A DNA stretch of 16,980 nucleotides from Planctomycetia bacterium (lineage in GTDB: Bacteria > Planctomycetota > Planctomycetia > Pirellulales > UBA1268), in NCBI GenBank assembly GCA_009919445.1, contig RGBY01000025.1:1-16980 (forward strand), read 5' to 3'. The position numbers and the translations under genes are program-made. A model generated the notes under the pieces. The model did not search any database, was not told the DNA's origin, and worked only from the letters and a program-made list of their open reading frames with translations. This document shows, piece after piece, positions 8,349 through 15,809 of this stretch (its first letter is position 1; the number at the start of each line of letters is the position of its first letter).

Positions 8349-8831
8349 TTATTTCTTTGCCGGCAAAAGCGGTTGATAGGCCGCTACAGCCATCTCGTCG
8401 CACCGCTCATTCTCCGGATGTCCTGAATGACCGGCAACATGGCTGAAGGTAACCTCATGGGTGGACGCCAACTGGTCAAGGGCTCGCCATAAATCTTCAT
8501 TTTTGATCGGCACAAACTTGCCTCGCTCCTTGCGTTTCCAGCCCTGCTTCTTCCACTTGGGAAGCCAGTCGGAAAGGCCCGTTCCAACATAAACGCTGTC
8601 TGTGACCAGATCGACACGGGTTGGTCGCTTGAGTTGTTTAAGGCCCTCGACAGCGGCGGTTAACTCCATCCGATTATTGGTTGTATCTGGGTCACTCCCT
8701 GAGGCCGATGTTTCCCGTCCGCTCTCGGGGTGTCGCAGAATGTAGGCCCAGCCCCCGGGCCCGGGGTTGCCGCTGCAGGCACCATCCGTAAAAAGAACGA
8801 CCTCGGCAGCAGGCTGACGTTTGGTGGCCAT
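8349..8831 (-). CDS. rnhA: ribonuclease HI
   Basis: 160 residues. RNase HI cuts the RNA strand of RNA-DNA hybrids, removing R-loops and primer remnants. The four carboxylate catalytic residues are D16 (FTDGACSGNPGPGGWA), E56 (NNRMELTA), D78 (TDSVYV) and D145 (ERCDEMA), with the supporting histidine at H135 in HVAGHSGHPENERCD. The basic handle-like segment WKKQGWKRKERGKF (93-106) of the E. coli-type enzyme is also present. The ATG at 8831 has GGGAGAG about ten bases upstream. recG follows 36 bp downstream on the same strand. Together with RecG the pair covers R-loop and fork processing. The 231-bp gap upstream holds a strong hairpin. Confidence 0.96.
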   Translation of the reverse strand: MATKRQPAAEVVLFTDGACSGNPGPGGWAYILRHPESGRETSASGSDPDTTNNRMELTAAVEGLKQLKRPTRVDLVTDSVYVGTGLSDWLPKWKKQGWKRKERGKFVPIKNEDLWRALDQLASTHEVTFSHVAGHSGHPENERCDEMAVAAYQPLLPAKK

Positions 8832-9062
8832 GGATGAATGTCTCTCCCTGACTTGCTGATTGGCTTCCTGGCTGACGCACTCAGGCTTGGTCTTTCGAGA
8901 GACAGTCTTACTGGAAACCCCCGATCCCGAAAAGGATGGCCGCTCCTCCCAGAAAGCCGCGAGCGGAAAGGGACACTACAAAGGCCACATCAGCAGGTAG
9001 ACGCTACGCCCACACTCACGCGATCCCCCGGTTGCCACCGGGGGCTTTCATTTCAGCCAACG
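8832..9062. other. 231-bp gap between heme-sensor kinase and rnhA
   Basis: No convincing protein gene on either strand; the only long plus-strand frame here runs antisense into the kinase gene and resembles nothing. The gap holds the rnhA leader and the 9025-9044 hairpin. Small inverted repeats such as GTAG-ACG-CTAC near 8997-9007 and CCGCT/AGCGG near 8940-8966 are present but do not match a structured RNA that I recognise. I checked by eye for 6S, signal-recognition-particle, RNase P and tmRNA hallmarks and saw none. Confidence 0.5.
9025..9053. terminator. strong GC-rich hairpin, candidate terminator
   Basis: CCCCCGGT (9025-9032) and ACCGGGGG (9037-9044) form a perfect 8-bp stem with a TGCC loop. 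On the plus strand the stem is followed by CTTTCATTT, a broken T-run of intrinsic-terminator type. On the minus strand the hairpin lies 18 bases after the stop of the heme-sensor kinase, but is followed by ATCGCGTG, with no T-run. Context therefore argues for ending the kinase transcript, while the tail argues for a plus-strand transcript; direction is left open. Confidence 0.6.
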
Positions 9063-10790
9063 TTAGACCGACTCGGCGTGGCTGACGGCTGGTGCTGCCG
9101 AATGACTGGCCAGTCGCCTTGGCAGTCGCACCGTGAAACTGCTGCCATGCCCGAGTTGGCTTTCGACAGCCACATCTCCACCCAGCAGCCGACAGAGCTC
9201 CCGCACGATTGACAGGCCGAGCCCGGTCCCGGAAATCTCACGGGTCATGGCATCGTCCCCTGCCTGAAAGATGCGGCTCTGCCGAAACTTTTCGAAAATT
9301 GCCTGCTGTTCTTCAGCGGCAATACCAACGCCGGTATCGGTAATCCTTACCAGCATCGTCTCGCCGCCATCGGCGAGGCGGCCTTCAACACGAACCCGCC
9401 CCCCCTCAGGCGTGAACTTTACCGCGTTGGAGAGCAGGTTCTGCAAAATCTGCTGAACCTTCGATTGATCCTGCTCCACTTCGACGAGCCCAGGTTCAAT
9501 GTTGTACGAGAGGTCGATCTGCTTCTTTTCAGCCAGTGGACGAATCATATCGCACTGTGCGGATATCACCGCCTCAGGGCTGAACCGACCGACCCGGACA
9601 TCCATCTTGCCGGCCTCCATCTTCGCAAGATCAAGAATGTCGTTGATCATCTCCAGCAGCATCCGACCGGAGGTGCGGATGTTCTGGACGTACCGACCCT
9701 GCTTCTCATTCAGCGCCCCGGTTGAACCGAGCACATCAGAAAAACCAAGGATGCTGTTCAAAGGCGTGCGGAGTTCATGGCTCATCGTGGCCAGGAAGTC
9801 GCCCTTGAGCCGATTCATCTCGTAGAGATGCATGTTGGCATTGGCCAATTCGTCGACCTTATCATCGAGGCTTTCGTTCGCCTTCCGCAGCTCCTCCTGT
9901 GATTCGACCAAGCCACGGAGCATCCTGTTGAAGGCCACGCCGAGTTCCTCGAACTCATCAGCGGTGTGAATGTCTGCCCGCGCCTCGACATTCCCCCGGC
10001 GGACTTCGTCGCTCACTTCCCGCAGATGCTCAAGCGGCTTGACGATGACGTACCGCACAATCAGATAGGCGGCCAGCATCGCCAGAAAAACCGTAATGAT
10101 CGCGGTCGCCAAGAGGATGGCCCGGTTCCAGTTGATGGCCCGCTGGGTAATCTCATCAGGCATGATCACCTTGACGATGGCCATCAGATCACCAACAGCA
10201 TACTTGGGGCGGTCAGGTGGAGCCTCGCCTCCTCCCCCACCGCCTCCGGCGTGACCATGATATTCATGGCAAATGAGACACGACTGCTGAACCCGGATTG
10301 GCTGATAGTAGTGATACTCCTTGCGGTCAAAGCGATCGACGGTGCGGTATTCCCGGTATTCATTCCCGGCGGACAAAAGCCCCCCGGTCATGGCGTCTGT
10401 TTCACCTGGCTCTGGCGCTGGCCTGACGGCGTAGTAGTCAAGCACCGCCACATCGAGTCGGGTGTAACTGGAAAGCTCTTCTGCCGTTGCATCTGGTGAC
10501 AGGATCCGCCAACTGTAGGGCTGATTCTGCAGCATCTTGCCGAGCGTCTCGATCGGATTGGTGTACTTTTTGTCAGCCTCGAGGTTCTTCCAGTGATGGT
10601 TGATCATCACGGCATCGACAAGGTGCCGGCCGGTACTACGGGTGGTGGTGAATACAAGGTCCTCCGTCCGCTGTCCGTACCACCAAAAACTCCCCGTGAT
10701 CAGCAGCAGCAGACAGAGGCCAAACAGAAAGCGGAATTTCCGCTCCAGACTCGTTTCACCAAGAATTTCTTTGAATGACTTGTAGGCCAT
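9063..10790 (-). CDS. membrane sensor histidine kinase with periplasmic c-type heme motif (DUF3365/Tll0287-like)
   Basis: 575 residues. Order: a transmembrane helix at about 19-39, an extracytoplasmic sensor domain to about 220, a second helix at about 223-250, HAMP (about 250-295), a coiled stretch, then HisKA and HATPase. The sensor domain ends with the heme-attachment motif CLICH (C171, C174, H175), followed by a run of seven glycines (182-188); such a layout fits DUF3365/Tll0287-like domains. The phospho-acceptor is H338 in SHELRTP, the N-box is N455 (NLLSNAVKF), G1 is DTGVGI (485-490), G2 is GTGLGLS (521-527). All catalytic boxes are intact. It likely senses redox state or a small gas through covalent heme. 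No receiver domain is attached and no response regulator gene is in the window. AAGGGA sits about seven bases before the ATG. priA ends 152 bp upstream on the same strand. Confidence 0.93.
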   Translation of the reverse strand: MAYKSFKEILGETSLERKFRFLFGLCLLLLITGSFWWYGQRTEDLVFTTTRSTGRHLVDAVMINHHWKNLEADKKYTNPIETLGKMLQNQPYSWRILSPDATAEELSSYTRLDVAVLDYYAVRPAPEPGETDAMTGGLLSAGNEYREYRTVDRFDRKEYHYYQPIRVQQSCLICHEYHGHAGGGGGGGEAPPDRPKYAVGDLMAIVKVIMPDEITQRAINWNRAILLATAIITVFLAMLAAYLIVRYVIVKPLEHLREVSDEVRRGNVEARADIHTADEFEELGVAFNRMLRGLVESQEELRKANESLDDKVDELANANMHLYEMNRLKGDFLATMSHELRTPLNSILGFSDVLGSTGALNEKQGRYVQNIRTSGRMLLEMINDILDLAKMEAGKMDVRVGRFSPEAVISAQCDMIRPLAEKKQIDLSYNIEPGLVEVEQDQSKVQQILQNLLSNAVKFTPEGGRVRVEGRLADGGETMLVRITDTGVGIAAEEQQAIFEKFRQSRIFQAGDDAMTREISGTGLGLSIVRELCRLLGGDVAVESQLGHGSSFTVRLPRRLASHSAAPAVSHAESV

Positions 10791-10942
10791 GCTGCATCCC
10801 TTAAGGCCGCATCCTACCCGGAAGCAACGAATGGGAGCGAGCCGAACCGACAGCAGACTGGCAACAGGCTCCGCGCGGTGGCCCTACCTCTGCCGGGAAA
10901 GTCGGAAACCAGGCCTAGCCTTTCAGCAAACAACCAAGGCTT

Positions 10943-13246
10943 CTAGAGCATTTCTATCGGATCAACATCGACGATCCAGGCAACATCTGCGGGCGTCTTG
11001 AGGCCAGCAGTCGCCCGCTGGACCAGTTCTCGCAGGCCCGCTCCGTCTGGCCCATGAACCTGCAGGTGCCAGCGGAAACGGTCGCGGATTCGAGAAATGG
11101 GCGCTGGTGCCGGGCCAAGGATACGAATGGCCGGATCATCTCCCGCCGCCTTCCGCAGCCGATCCGTGAGATGCTCGGCCCAGTCGGCAGCGGCCTGATC
11201 CTGCAGACTGCGAACCACCAGCCGCACCACACTGCCAAAGGGTGGATAGAGCAACGCCTCCCGAATCGGCAACTCACTCTGCACAAACGCCTCGTAGTCA
11301 TGAGCTGCAGCAGCCCGCATGGCCGGATGCTCTGGCGTGCTCGTCTGCACCACAACTCGCCCTCCACGAGGACCACGGCCGCTCCGACCGGCGACCTGCG
11401 TAACCAGCTGGCAGGTTCGCTCCGAGGCCCGAAAATCTGCCAGATGCAGGGCCGCATCGGCGTTGATTACTCCCACGAGCATCACATTTGGGAAATCAAG
11501 TCCTTTGGCGATCATCTGCGTGCCAACGAGGAGATCGATCTCATGTTCACGAAAGGCCGTCAGCGTTCGCTCATGGCTCCCACGAGACCGCATCGTATCG
11601 GTGTCCATCCGCGCCACGCGAATCCCTCGAAACTGGGCCCGCACCTGATCCTCCAGCCGCTGTGTCCCAGTGCCACGATGCACCAGATCGCCAGCGCCAC
11701 ATTCGGGACAAGAAGCGGGCAACTTGCTCACCAGACCACAGCCATGGCAGATGCCCCGACTCCCTGGCTGATGGAGTGTCAGGCCTAAGTCACACTGCGG
11801 ACAATGGATGGCATGTCCACAGCTGCGACACTGCACATGAGTGGCAAAGCCACGCCGGTTCAGCAACAACATCACCTGCCCACCAGCGTTGATTGCCCAC
11901 TCAATCCCTGCGGCCAGACGGGGGCTGATCGCTCCCTTGGCCCGTGCCTTACGGTCCCGCAGGTCGACGGTGATCACCGCAGGCAACTGCGAGCCACCAA
12001 CCCGCTCGGGCATCCGGCACATCCGCCAGTCACCACTGAGGCAGCGGGCGAATGTTTCCAGCGACGGTGTTGCCGAGCCGAGCACGAGGGGCACCTGTTC
12101 CCGTCGGGCAATCCACTCGGCGACATCACGGGCGTGATAGCGGGGAGCCGTCGCCTGCTTGAATGAACTTTCGTGCTCCTCGTCGATCACAATCAGCCCC
12201 AGTCGCGGGGCCGGGGCGAAGATTGCGCTGCGGGCCCCCACAATCACATTGACCCGTCCCGCAGCAATTTCCCGCCAGTGGGCATGCCTCTCTGCCGGGG
12301 TCAGGTGGCTATGGAGCACCGCAACCTGACCAAACCTCGATCGAAAACGATCGCACGTCTGAGGCGTAAGGCTGATCTCAGGCACCAGCACGATGGCCTG
12401 ACGCCCGTGCGCGAGGGTTTCAGCAACCGCCTGCAGATAGACTTCCGTTTTGCCACTGCCAGTCACGCCGAACAAGGCAATGGTCTCATGCCGACCCGTT
12501 CGCAGGGGGACGAGGATAGCCGTCAGGGCTTGCTGCTGGGCAGTCGACAGAGTTGGCAGCGTGATCCCTGAGGGAAGCGGTTGGACCGGCTCAGGCTCTG
12601 GCTCACGGCTGATGACTCCCTGCTCGGCCAGCAGGCCAGCCTTGACCAGCCGGCTGACAACACCTCGATTGGCGGCTGATCGCTTCAGCAATTCATCCAG
12701 CGGAACCGGGGTGGTGGCACAGGCCAACACCTTTTGCTGGGCTGGTGTGGGGCGACGGGCAGGCTGCACGCCAGTTGCGACCAACACCGGCACCTGCTTG
12801 ACCCGCCGCCGCAGCCGGACGCCAGCAGGCAATACTGCCTCAAGAACCTCACCCCGCCGAGCCAGCCAGCGTTCAGCCATCCAGGCGGTCAGTTCGAGCA
12901 TTCGGGGTGAAAGCAGCGGCTTGTCGTCCTCGACGGCCGCCACTTTTTTCAACGGATGCTGGGGCAGTTCACCCGTTCGTACAGCCACACAATAGGCGAG
13001 CCGACGCCGGTTCCCTCGGCCCAGCGGCACCTGCACCCGCCGCCCGGGCTCGACGCTGGCGACCAGTTCCGGCGGCACCAGGTAGTCGAGTGGCTTGTCG
13101 ACACCCTCCGGTAACACCACAGTGGCGACCGTTCCCTCACGGGCATCATCCTCCTCCCACGCTGGACGGCTGGCGAAGAGTTCGCCCTGTGAGCCAAGAC
13201 TAGGCTGCGAACCAGGATTCGGTTGGGGGCAAGGATAAGATGACAT
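10943..13246 (-). CDS. priA: primosomal protein N' (replication restart helicase PriA)
   Basis: 767 residues from ATG 13246. PriA recognises abandoned forks and D-loops and reloads the replisome. The N-terminal 3'-DNA-binding domain shows LDYLVPPEL and VEPGRRVQVPLGRG (66-79). The helicase core has Walker A GVTGSGKT (260-267), DEEH (355-358), the LGSATPS motif and QVAGRSGRG (617-625). Eight zinc-binding cysteines are present at C473, C476, C482, C485, C500, C503, C513 and C516, in four CxxC pairs, as expected for two zinc sites. The frame extends to 13396, but that extension is low-complexity, basic and antisense to the nadD start, so I chose 13246, although no clear Shine-Dalgarno precedes it. 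It is divergent from nadD, with an 85-bp gap. Confidence 0.96.
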   Translation of the reverse strand: MSSYPCPQPNPGSQPSLGSQGELFASRPAWEEDDAREGTVATVVLPEGVDKPLDYLVPPELVASVEPGRRVQVPLGRGNRRRLAYCVAVRTGELPQHPLKKVAAVEDDKPLLSPRMLELTAWMAERWLARRGEVLEAVLPAGVRLRRRVKQVPVLVATGVQPARRPTPAQQKVLACATTPVPLDELLKRSAANRGVVSRLVKAGLLAEQGVISREPEPEPVQPLPSGITLPTLSTAQQQALTAILVPLRTGRHETIALFGVTGSGKTEVYLQAVAETLAHGRQAIVLVPEISLTPQTCDRFRSRFGQVAVLHSHLTPAERHAHWREIAAGRVNVIVGARSAIFAPAPRLGLIVIDEEHESSFKQATAPRYHARDVAEWIARREQVPLVLGSATPSLETFARCLSGDWRMCRMPERVGGSQLPAVITVDLRDRKARAKGAISPRLAAGIEWAINAGGQVMLLLNRRGFATHVQCRSCGHAIHCPQCDLGLTLHQPGSRGICHGCGLVSKLPASCPECGAGDLVHRGTGTQRLEDQVRAQFRGIRVARMDTDTMRSRGSHERTLTAFREHEIDLLVGTQMIAKGLDFPNVMLVGVINADAALHLADFRASERTCQLVTQVAGRSGRGPRGGRVVVQTSTPEHPAMRAAAAHDYEAFVQSELPIREALLYPPFGSVVRLVVRSLQDQAAADWAEHLTDRLRKAAGDDPAIRILGPAPAPISRIRDRFRWHLQVHGPDGAGLRELVQRATAGLKTPADVAWIVDVDPIEML

Positions 13247-13331
13247 GGATCGGCTAGAACGATGAGGAGAACGAGCGGGCAGACCGCCACGCTCCCTGAT
13301 GGTAGCGAACCCCCGAGAAACAGACGAACCA

Positions 13332-13958
13332 ATGGCACAGCGGATCGGCATCTTCGGCGGAAGTTTCAATCCAGTCCACCTCGGGCACTTGATCATGGCC
13401 GAATGCTGCCTCGCGCAGGCTCAGCTCGACCAGATTTTGTTCGTGCCTGCTGCTATTCCTCCGCATAAGCAGCACGAACAGCTTGCTCCCTGCGACGTGA
13501 GATTGGAGATGCTGCGGCTGGCCATCGGCGGGCATGACCACTTCTCGGCCTGCGGCATTGAGTGCGATCGTGGCGGCACGAGCTACACCGTCGACACTGT
13601 CGCCGCCCTTCGCCAGCAGGCTGCTGAAGATGAGTTCTGGCTGATACTTGGGCCAGACGCTCTGGCTGGCCTTCCAACTTGGCGAGAGCCGGCACGTCTT
13701 CTCACGCTGACCGGCATCCTGGCACTTGAGCGTCAGGGCACCGATGACCTCGCTGCTGTTCTCAGTGCGCCGGCCCTTGAAAGTCTGCTCACCGACAAAC
13801 AGCGGCACCAAATCTTGGCTGATCGGGTTCGTGTCCCAGCCATCGATATCCGCGCCAGCCAGATCCGCCTGGCTGTGGCGGCTGGCCAGAGCATTCGTTT
13901 TCGCACGCCACGAGCAGTCGAACGGCTCATCGAAAGCCGCCAGCTCTATCGCGACTGA
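13332..13958 (+). CDS. nadD: nicotinate-nucleotide adenylyltransferase
   Basis: 208 residues. NadD adenylates nicotinate mononucleotide to deamido-NAD in NAD synthesis. The nucleotidyltransferase motif GIFGGSFNPVHLGH (6-19) gives the HxGH ATP site. FVPAAIPPHK follows as the substrate loop, then GTSYTVDTV, and near the C-terminus RASQIR, standing in for the usual ISSTxIR. ATG 13332 puts the HxGH motif at the normal distance; an ATG at 13299 is in frame and would add eleven unlikely residues. Neither has a strong ribosome-binding site. The gene is divergent from priA. Its last 13 bases overlap the end of a minus-strand unknown gene. I see no rsfS after it, which is the usual neighbour in many bacteria. 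Confidence 0.96.
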   Translation: MAQRIGIFGGSFNPVHLGHLIMAECCLAQAQLDQILFVPAAIPPHKQHEQLAPCDVRLEMLRLAIGGHDHFSACGIECDRGGTSYTVDTVAALRQQAAEDEFWLILGPDALAGLPTWREPARLLTLTGILALERQGTDDLAAVLSAPALESLLTDKQRHQILADRVRVPAIDIRASQIRLAVAAGQSIRFRTPRAVERLIESRQLYRD

Positions 13959-14200
13959 AGCCGCTGAGCCAAGAGGCGGCTCACGGGCACATCAGCCCAT
14001 CGCGGATCAGCGGAGAGAATTTCCAGGAGTTGCTCAAGCCGTTCAGCAGGAGCCTGCCCAATGTTGAGCAGAATCTGCGCTACCCCACCGACTCGGCAGA
14101 GGCCTCCGGGCGTTTCTCCCAGCGGCTCATCCCGCACCTCATAGCCCAGATCACGCGCCAACTGCAACGATTCAGCGAGAAGTCCGAGAGTGTCATCCAT
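13946..14200 (-). CDS. small conserved-looking hypothetical protein (84 aa)
   Basis: 84 residues from ATG 14200, with no function recognised. It is acidic and soluble: an N-terminal helix-like part (LGLLAESLQLARDLGYEVRDE), a glycine-containing turn (GGLCRVGGVAQILLNIG), then a helix (PAERLEQLLEILSAD) and a basic tail. This layout, LGYEVR followed by GGLCR and then AERLEQLLE, recalls from memory a small family common in planctomycete genomes, but I could not check it. An in-frame extension to 14302 exists, but it would run upstream toward the terminator of the preceding gene and contains unlikely cysteine-rich residues. The 3' end overlaps the nadD 3' end by 13 bp, tail to tail. It lies downstream of an intrinsic terminator, so it probably has its own promoter. 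Confidence 0.7.
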   Translation of the reverse strand: MDDTLGLLAESLQLARDLGYEVRDEPLGETPGGLCRVGGVAQILLNIGQAPAERLEQLLEILSADPRWADVPVSRLLAQRLQSR

Positions 14201-14302
14201 GGCGTAGTAGCGGCAGTCGGCTCGACGGCAAACAAAAAATACGCGGCACACTGCCGATTGATGAAAGACAAGCCGTGGCTCGCAAAGCCTGCCTCGCTGC
14301 AA

Positions 14303-14329
14303 AAGGCCTCGTAACGACAGGCCTTATAA
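14303..14329 (-). terminator. rho-independent terminator of the DUF1559/small membrane protein transcript
   Basis: Plus-strand AAGGCCT (14303-14309) and AGGCCTT (14319-14325) form a 7-bp stem; the loop can be tightened by a GT/AC pair. Read on the minus strand the stem is followed by TTTTG, and it begins about 50 bases after the +1-frame stop at 14375. The reverse direction has only a weak TTATAAAA tail. Its position supports 14375, rather than the zero-frame stop at 14193, as the natural gene end. Confidence 0.75.
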
Positions 14330-14374
14330 AAGACAACTTAACAGAGTCTGACTTAGAACGATCAGGCCAGTGGC

Positions 14375-14753
14375 TCACGGCCAGCCTTCGGGCAACCCCA
14401 ACTGCTCCCGTCGCGCTGAGGCCGCCCGCCGGTATTCGACGTATTTGGCCCGCTGCTCGGGGCTGGTGCGGTTGAGAAATCATGTCATTCAGAATGGCCG
14501 CGGCACCGTTGTAATCCTTGGCTTCAGCCAGGGTTGCCGGCCCACCGTTGGTGGAAAAGCGACTCTGAACGCGTTCCTGCAACTCGCGAATCTCGACGAG
14601 CTGGGGATCGTTCGAGAAGTCACGTGGCTGCCACCACCAAAACACCAAACCTGCAACCACGCCCAAGGCGACCAAAAGCGGCCACCGACGCCGCAGGAAT
14701 GCTGTCTTCGCCAAGCCAGAGCCAGAACCAACAGTCGAAGCTGATTTCTTCAT
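14375..14753 (-). CDS. small membrane-anchored protein gene with apparent frameshift
   Basis: From ATG 14753 the zero frame gives a basic N-terminus, one transmembrane helix (about residues 21-42, ending in VFWWWQPRD) and a soluble part, DPQLVEIRELQERVQSRF, then EAKDYNGAAAILNDMIS. After residue 93 (near 14474) the zero frame turns into Arg/Pro/Ser-rich nonsense and runs through a terminator into the next gene. The +1 frame continues with NRTSPEQRAKYVEYRRAA, then REQLGLPEGWP and a stop at 14375, giving 125 residues. That tail resembles the C-terminus (RTTPEQRA, followed by LGLPP) of planctomycete small membrane proteins that I recall, unchecked. Dropping one base in TCT-C-AAC restores one frame. 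A real mutation, an assembly error or, less likely, recoding could explain it. It begins six bases after the DUF1559 stop, so they form an operon. Confidence 0.72.
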
Positions 14754-14759
14754 AAGTGC

Positions 14760-15503
14760 CTACAGGTTTTGCACATGGCCATCGAGATAGAGAAAATTCC
14801 GGGCGCCATCGGGCACATCCCAGTTTTGTCCATCGTCGGGGTCGTTGTAATCAACAACATTCCCGCCAAACAGGGATGCCATTCCACCACCATGGAATGG
14901 CGCGAATTCATAGAGGATCCACAGTTTTGAAGAGGCCAATCCACCGCTGACTCTTCTTGACACAAGCGCCTCTTCACGTGTCTTGCCACGCATTTTATAG
15001 GGTGATGTCAGATCAGTGGTGGTCAGCCGCCGCTGGGGATACTCATAGCTCGTTCCCTCTAGCGACAGGTTGGCCGTTTTGAATTCGTCTGGACGGGCAG
15101 CATCAGGAATTGCTGCCAACGCATTCTGGGCATCAATCACTGCCTGAGATGTTGGGTCTCGTTCAAAATAGGTGAGATCAGAAGCACAGCGAAAGACGCT
15201 CTGCTGGTCTTCGGTATAGGGCGCGAGCTGGGAGACAATGGTGGGATAGAGCGGCCGACTCCCACTGATATAGAACGTCGGCTCAAGGCTCGGCATCTGG
15301 GCTGCAACCGGAAACTTTCCCCGGGTTACCCGGTCGAGATACAAGTTGAAGGCGATACCGAGTTGCTTGAAATTCGACTGGCAGGCAATCCGCCGGGCAG
15401 CCTCACGCGAGTTCTGTACGGCCGGCAGCAGCAGGCCGATCATCAAGCCGATGATCGCGATCACCACAAGCAGTTCAATCAGCGTAAAAGCGGAGCGTTT
15501 CAT
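14760..15503 (-). CDS. DUF1559 family prepilin-like protein
   Basis: 247 residues from ATG 15503. The N-terminus, MKRSA then FTLIELLVVIAIIGLM, is a type IV pilin/pseudopilin signal. Cleavage is expected between A5 and F6, with the Glu at mature position 5 and a hydrophobic helix to about residue 30. LLPAVQNSREAARRIACQSNFKQLGIAF follows, in which QNSREAARR is typical of the DUF1559 family that is greatly expanded in planctomycetes. The C-terminus, ARNFLYLDGHVQNL, fits the H-X9-DG-type ending. It is short compared with the usual 300 or so residues, lacking some middle parts. Its role is probably at the cell surface or in a secretion pseudopilus, but its function is not known. The frame extends to 15674, but conserved sequence starts only at 15503. 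The leader contains a 122-nt nested inverted repeat. Confidence 0.92.
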   Translation of the reverse strand: MKRSAFTLIELLVVIAIIGLMIGLLLPAVQNSREAARRIACQSNFKQLGIAFNLYLDRVTRGKFPVAAQMPSLEPTFYISGSRPLYPTIVSQLAPYTEDQQSVFRCASDLTYFERDPTSQAVIDAQNALAAIPDAARPDEFKTANLSLEGTSYEYPQRRLTTTDLTSPYKMRGKTREEALVSRRVSGGLASSKLWILYEFAPFHGGGMASLFGGNVVDYNDPDDGQNWDVPDGARNFLYLDGHVQNL

Positions 15504-15809
15504 GGGCAGGCATTTCCCAGAGAAAATTGGTGGCAAACGGGACGACTCTGCGAGGCCGCAGGTCACCCTGACCACACCAGCCATCATATCCTGCCAGTCA
15601 GTCAGGGGCGCGACTGAGTAAGCAGGACGACTGGTGCGGGCCGGATAAACCTGACGGCCTCGCAGGGAGTTCAACGGTCAAGTTGCCGAAAATGTTCGCG
15701 ACCAGTCCGGCTGGAGGCATCCCCCCCAGTCGCCGAATACCAGAAGAGAGCCTTTTGGGCAGAAAAATGCCCTGCTTCCCCCCTCCTGATTGTCGTCTTT
15801 GGAAACCTT
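15504..15809. other. 306-bp divergent intergenic region between DUF1559 and soluble kinase genes
   Basis: No supported protein gene. It holds the 122-nt nested inverted repeat in its DUF1559-proximal half. In the kinase-proximal half is a small hairpin, GGGCA (15757-15761) with TGCCC (15768-15772) and a GAAAAA loop, plus a C7 run around 15720. Both promoters should lie here, but I cannot point to convincing -35/-10 boxes. Possible ribosome-binding sites for both genes are weak. Confidence 0.6.
15546..15667. other. 122-nt nested inverted repeat, candidate structured RNA or hairpin site
   Basis: Five nested pairings share one axis. They are 15546-15558 with 15655-15667 (13 bp with one G-T), 15559-15563 with 15649-15653 (5 bp, one bulged base at 15654), 15575-15580 with 15631-15636 (6 bp), 15589-15594 with 15622-15627 (6 bp), and 15598-15603 with 15612-15617 (6 bp). 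The terminal loop is 15604-15611. It sits 42 bp upstream of the DUF1559 start on the minus strand and 142 bp upstream of the soluble kinase on plus. All pairings were checked base by base. No known RNA class is recognised. Confidence 0.55.

Noticed and set aside
11054..11788. 244-codon plus-strand open frame opposite priA
   Set aside because: It is a shadow of the PriA helicase and zinc region; no recognisable domain.
13247..13396. Upstream extension of priA
   Set aside because: It is antisense to the nadD start, basic and low-complexity; the PriA N-terminal domain begins after 13246.
14193..14374. Zero-frame C-terminal tail of the small membrane protein
   Set aside because: It runs through an intrinsic terminator and over the next gene's start; its composition is that of a wrong frame.
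15546..15667. Nested inverted repeat as signal recognition particle RNA
   Set aside because: It has scattered likeness (GTCAGG, AGCAGG) but lacks the GGAA-type tetraloop and the matching internal loops at the apex.
15504..15674. Upstream extension of the DUF1559 gene
   Set aside because: The prepilin signal must be at the N-terminus, which fits ATG 15503; the extension overlies the inverted repeat.
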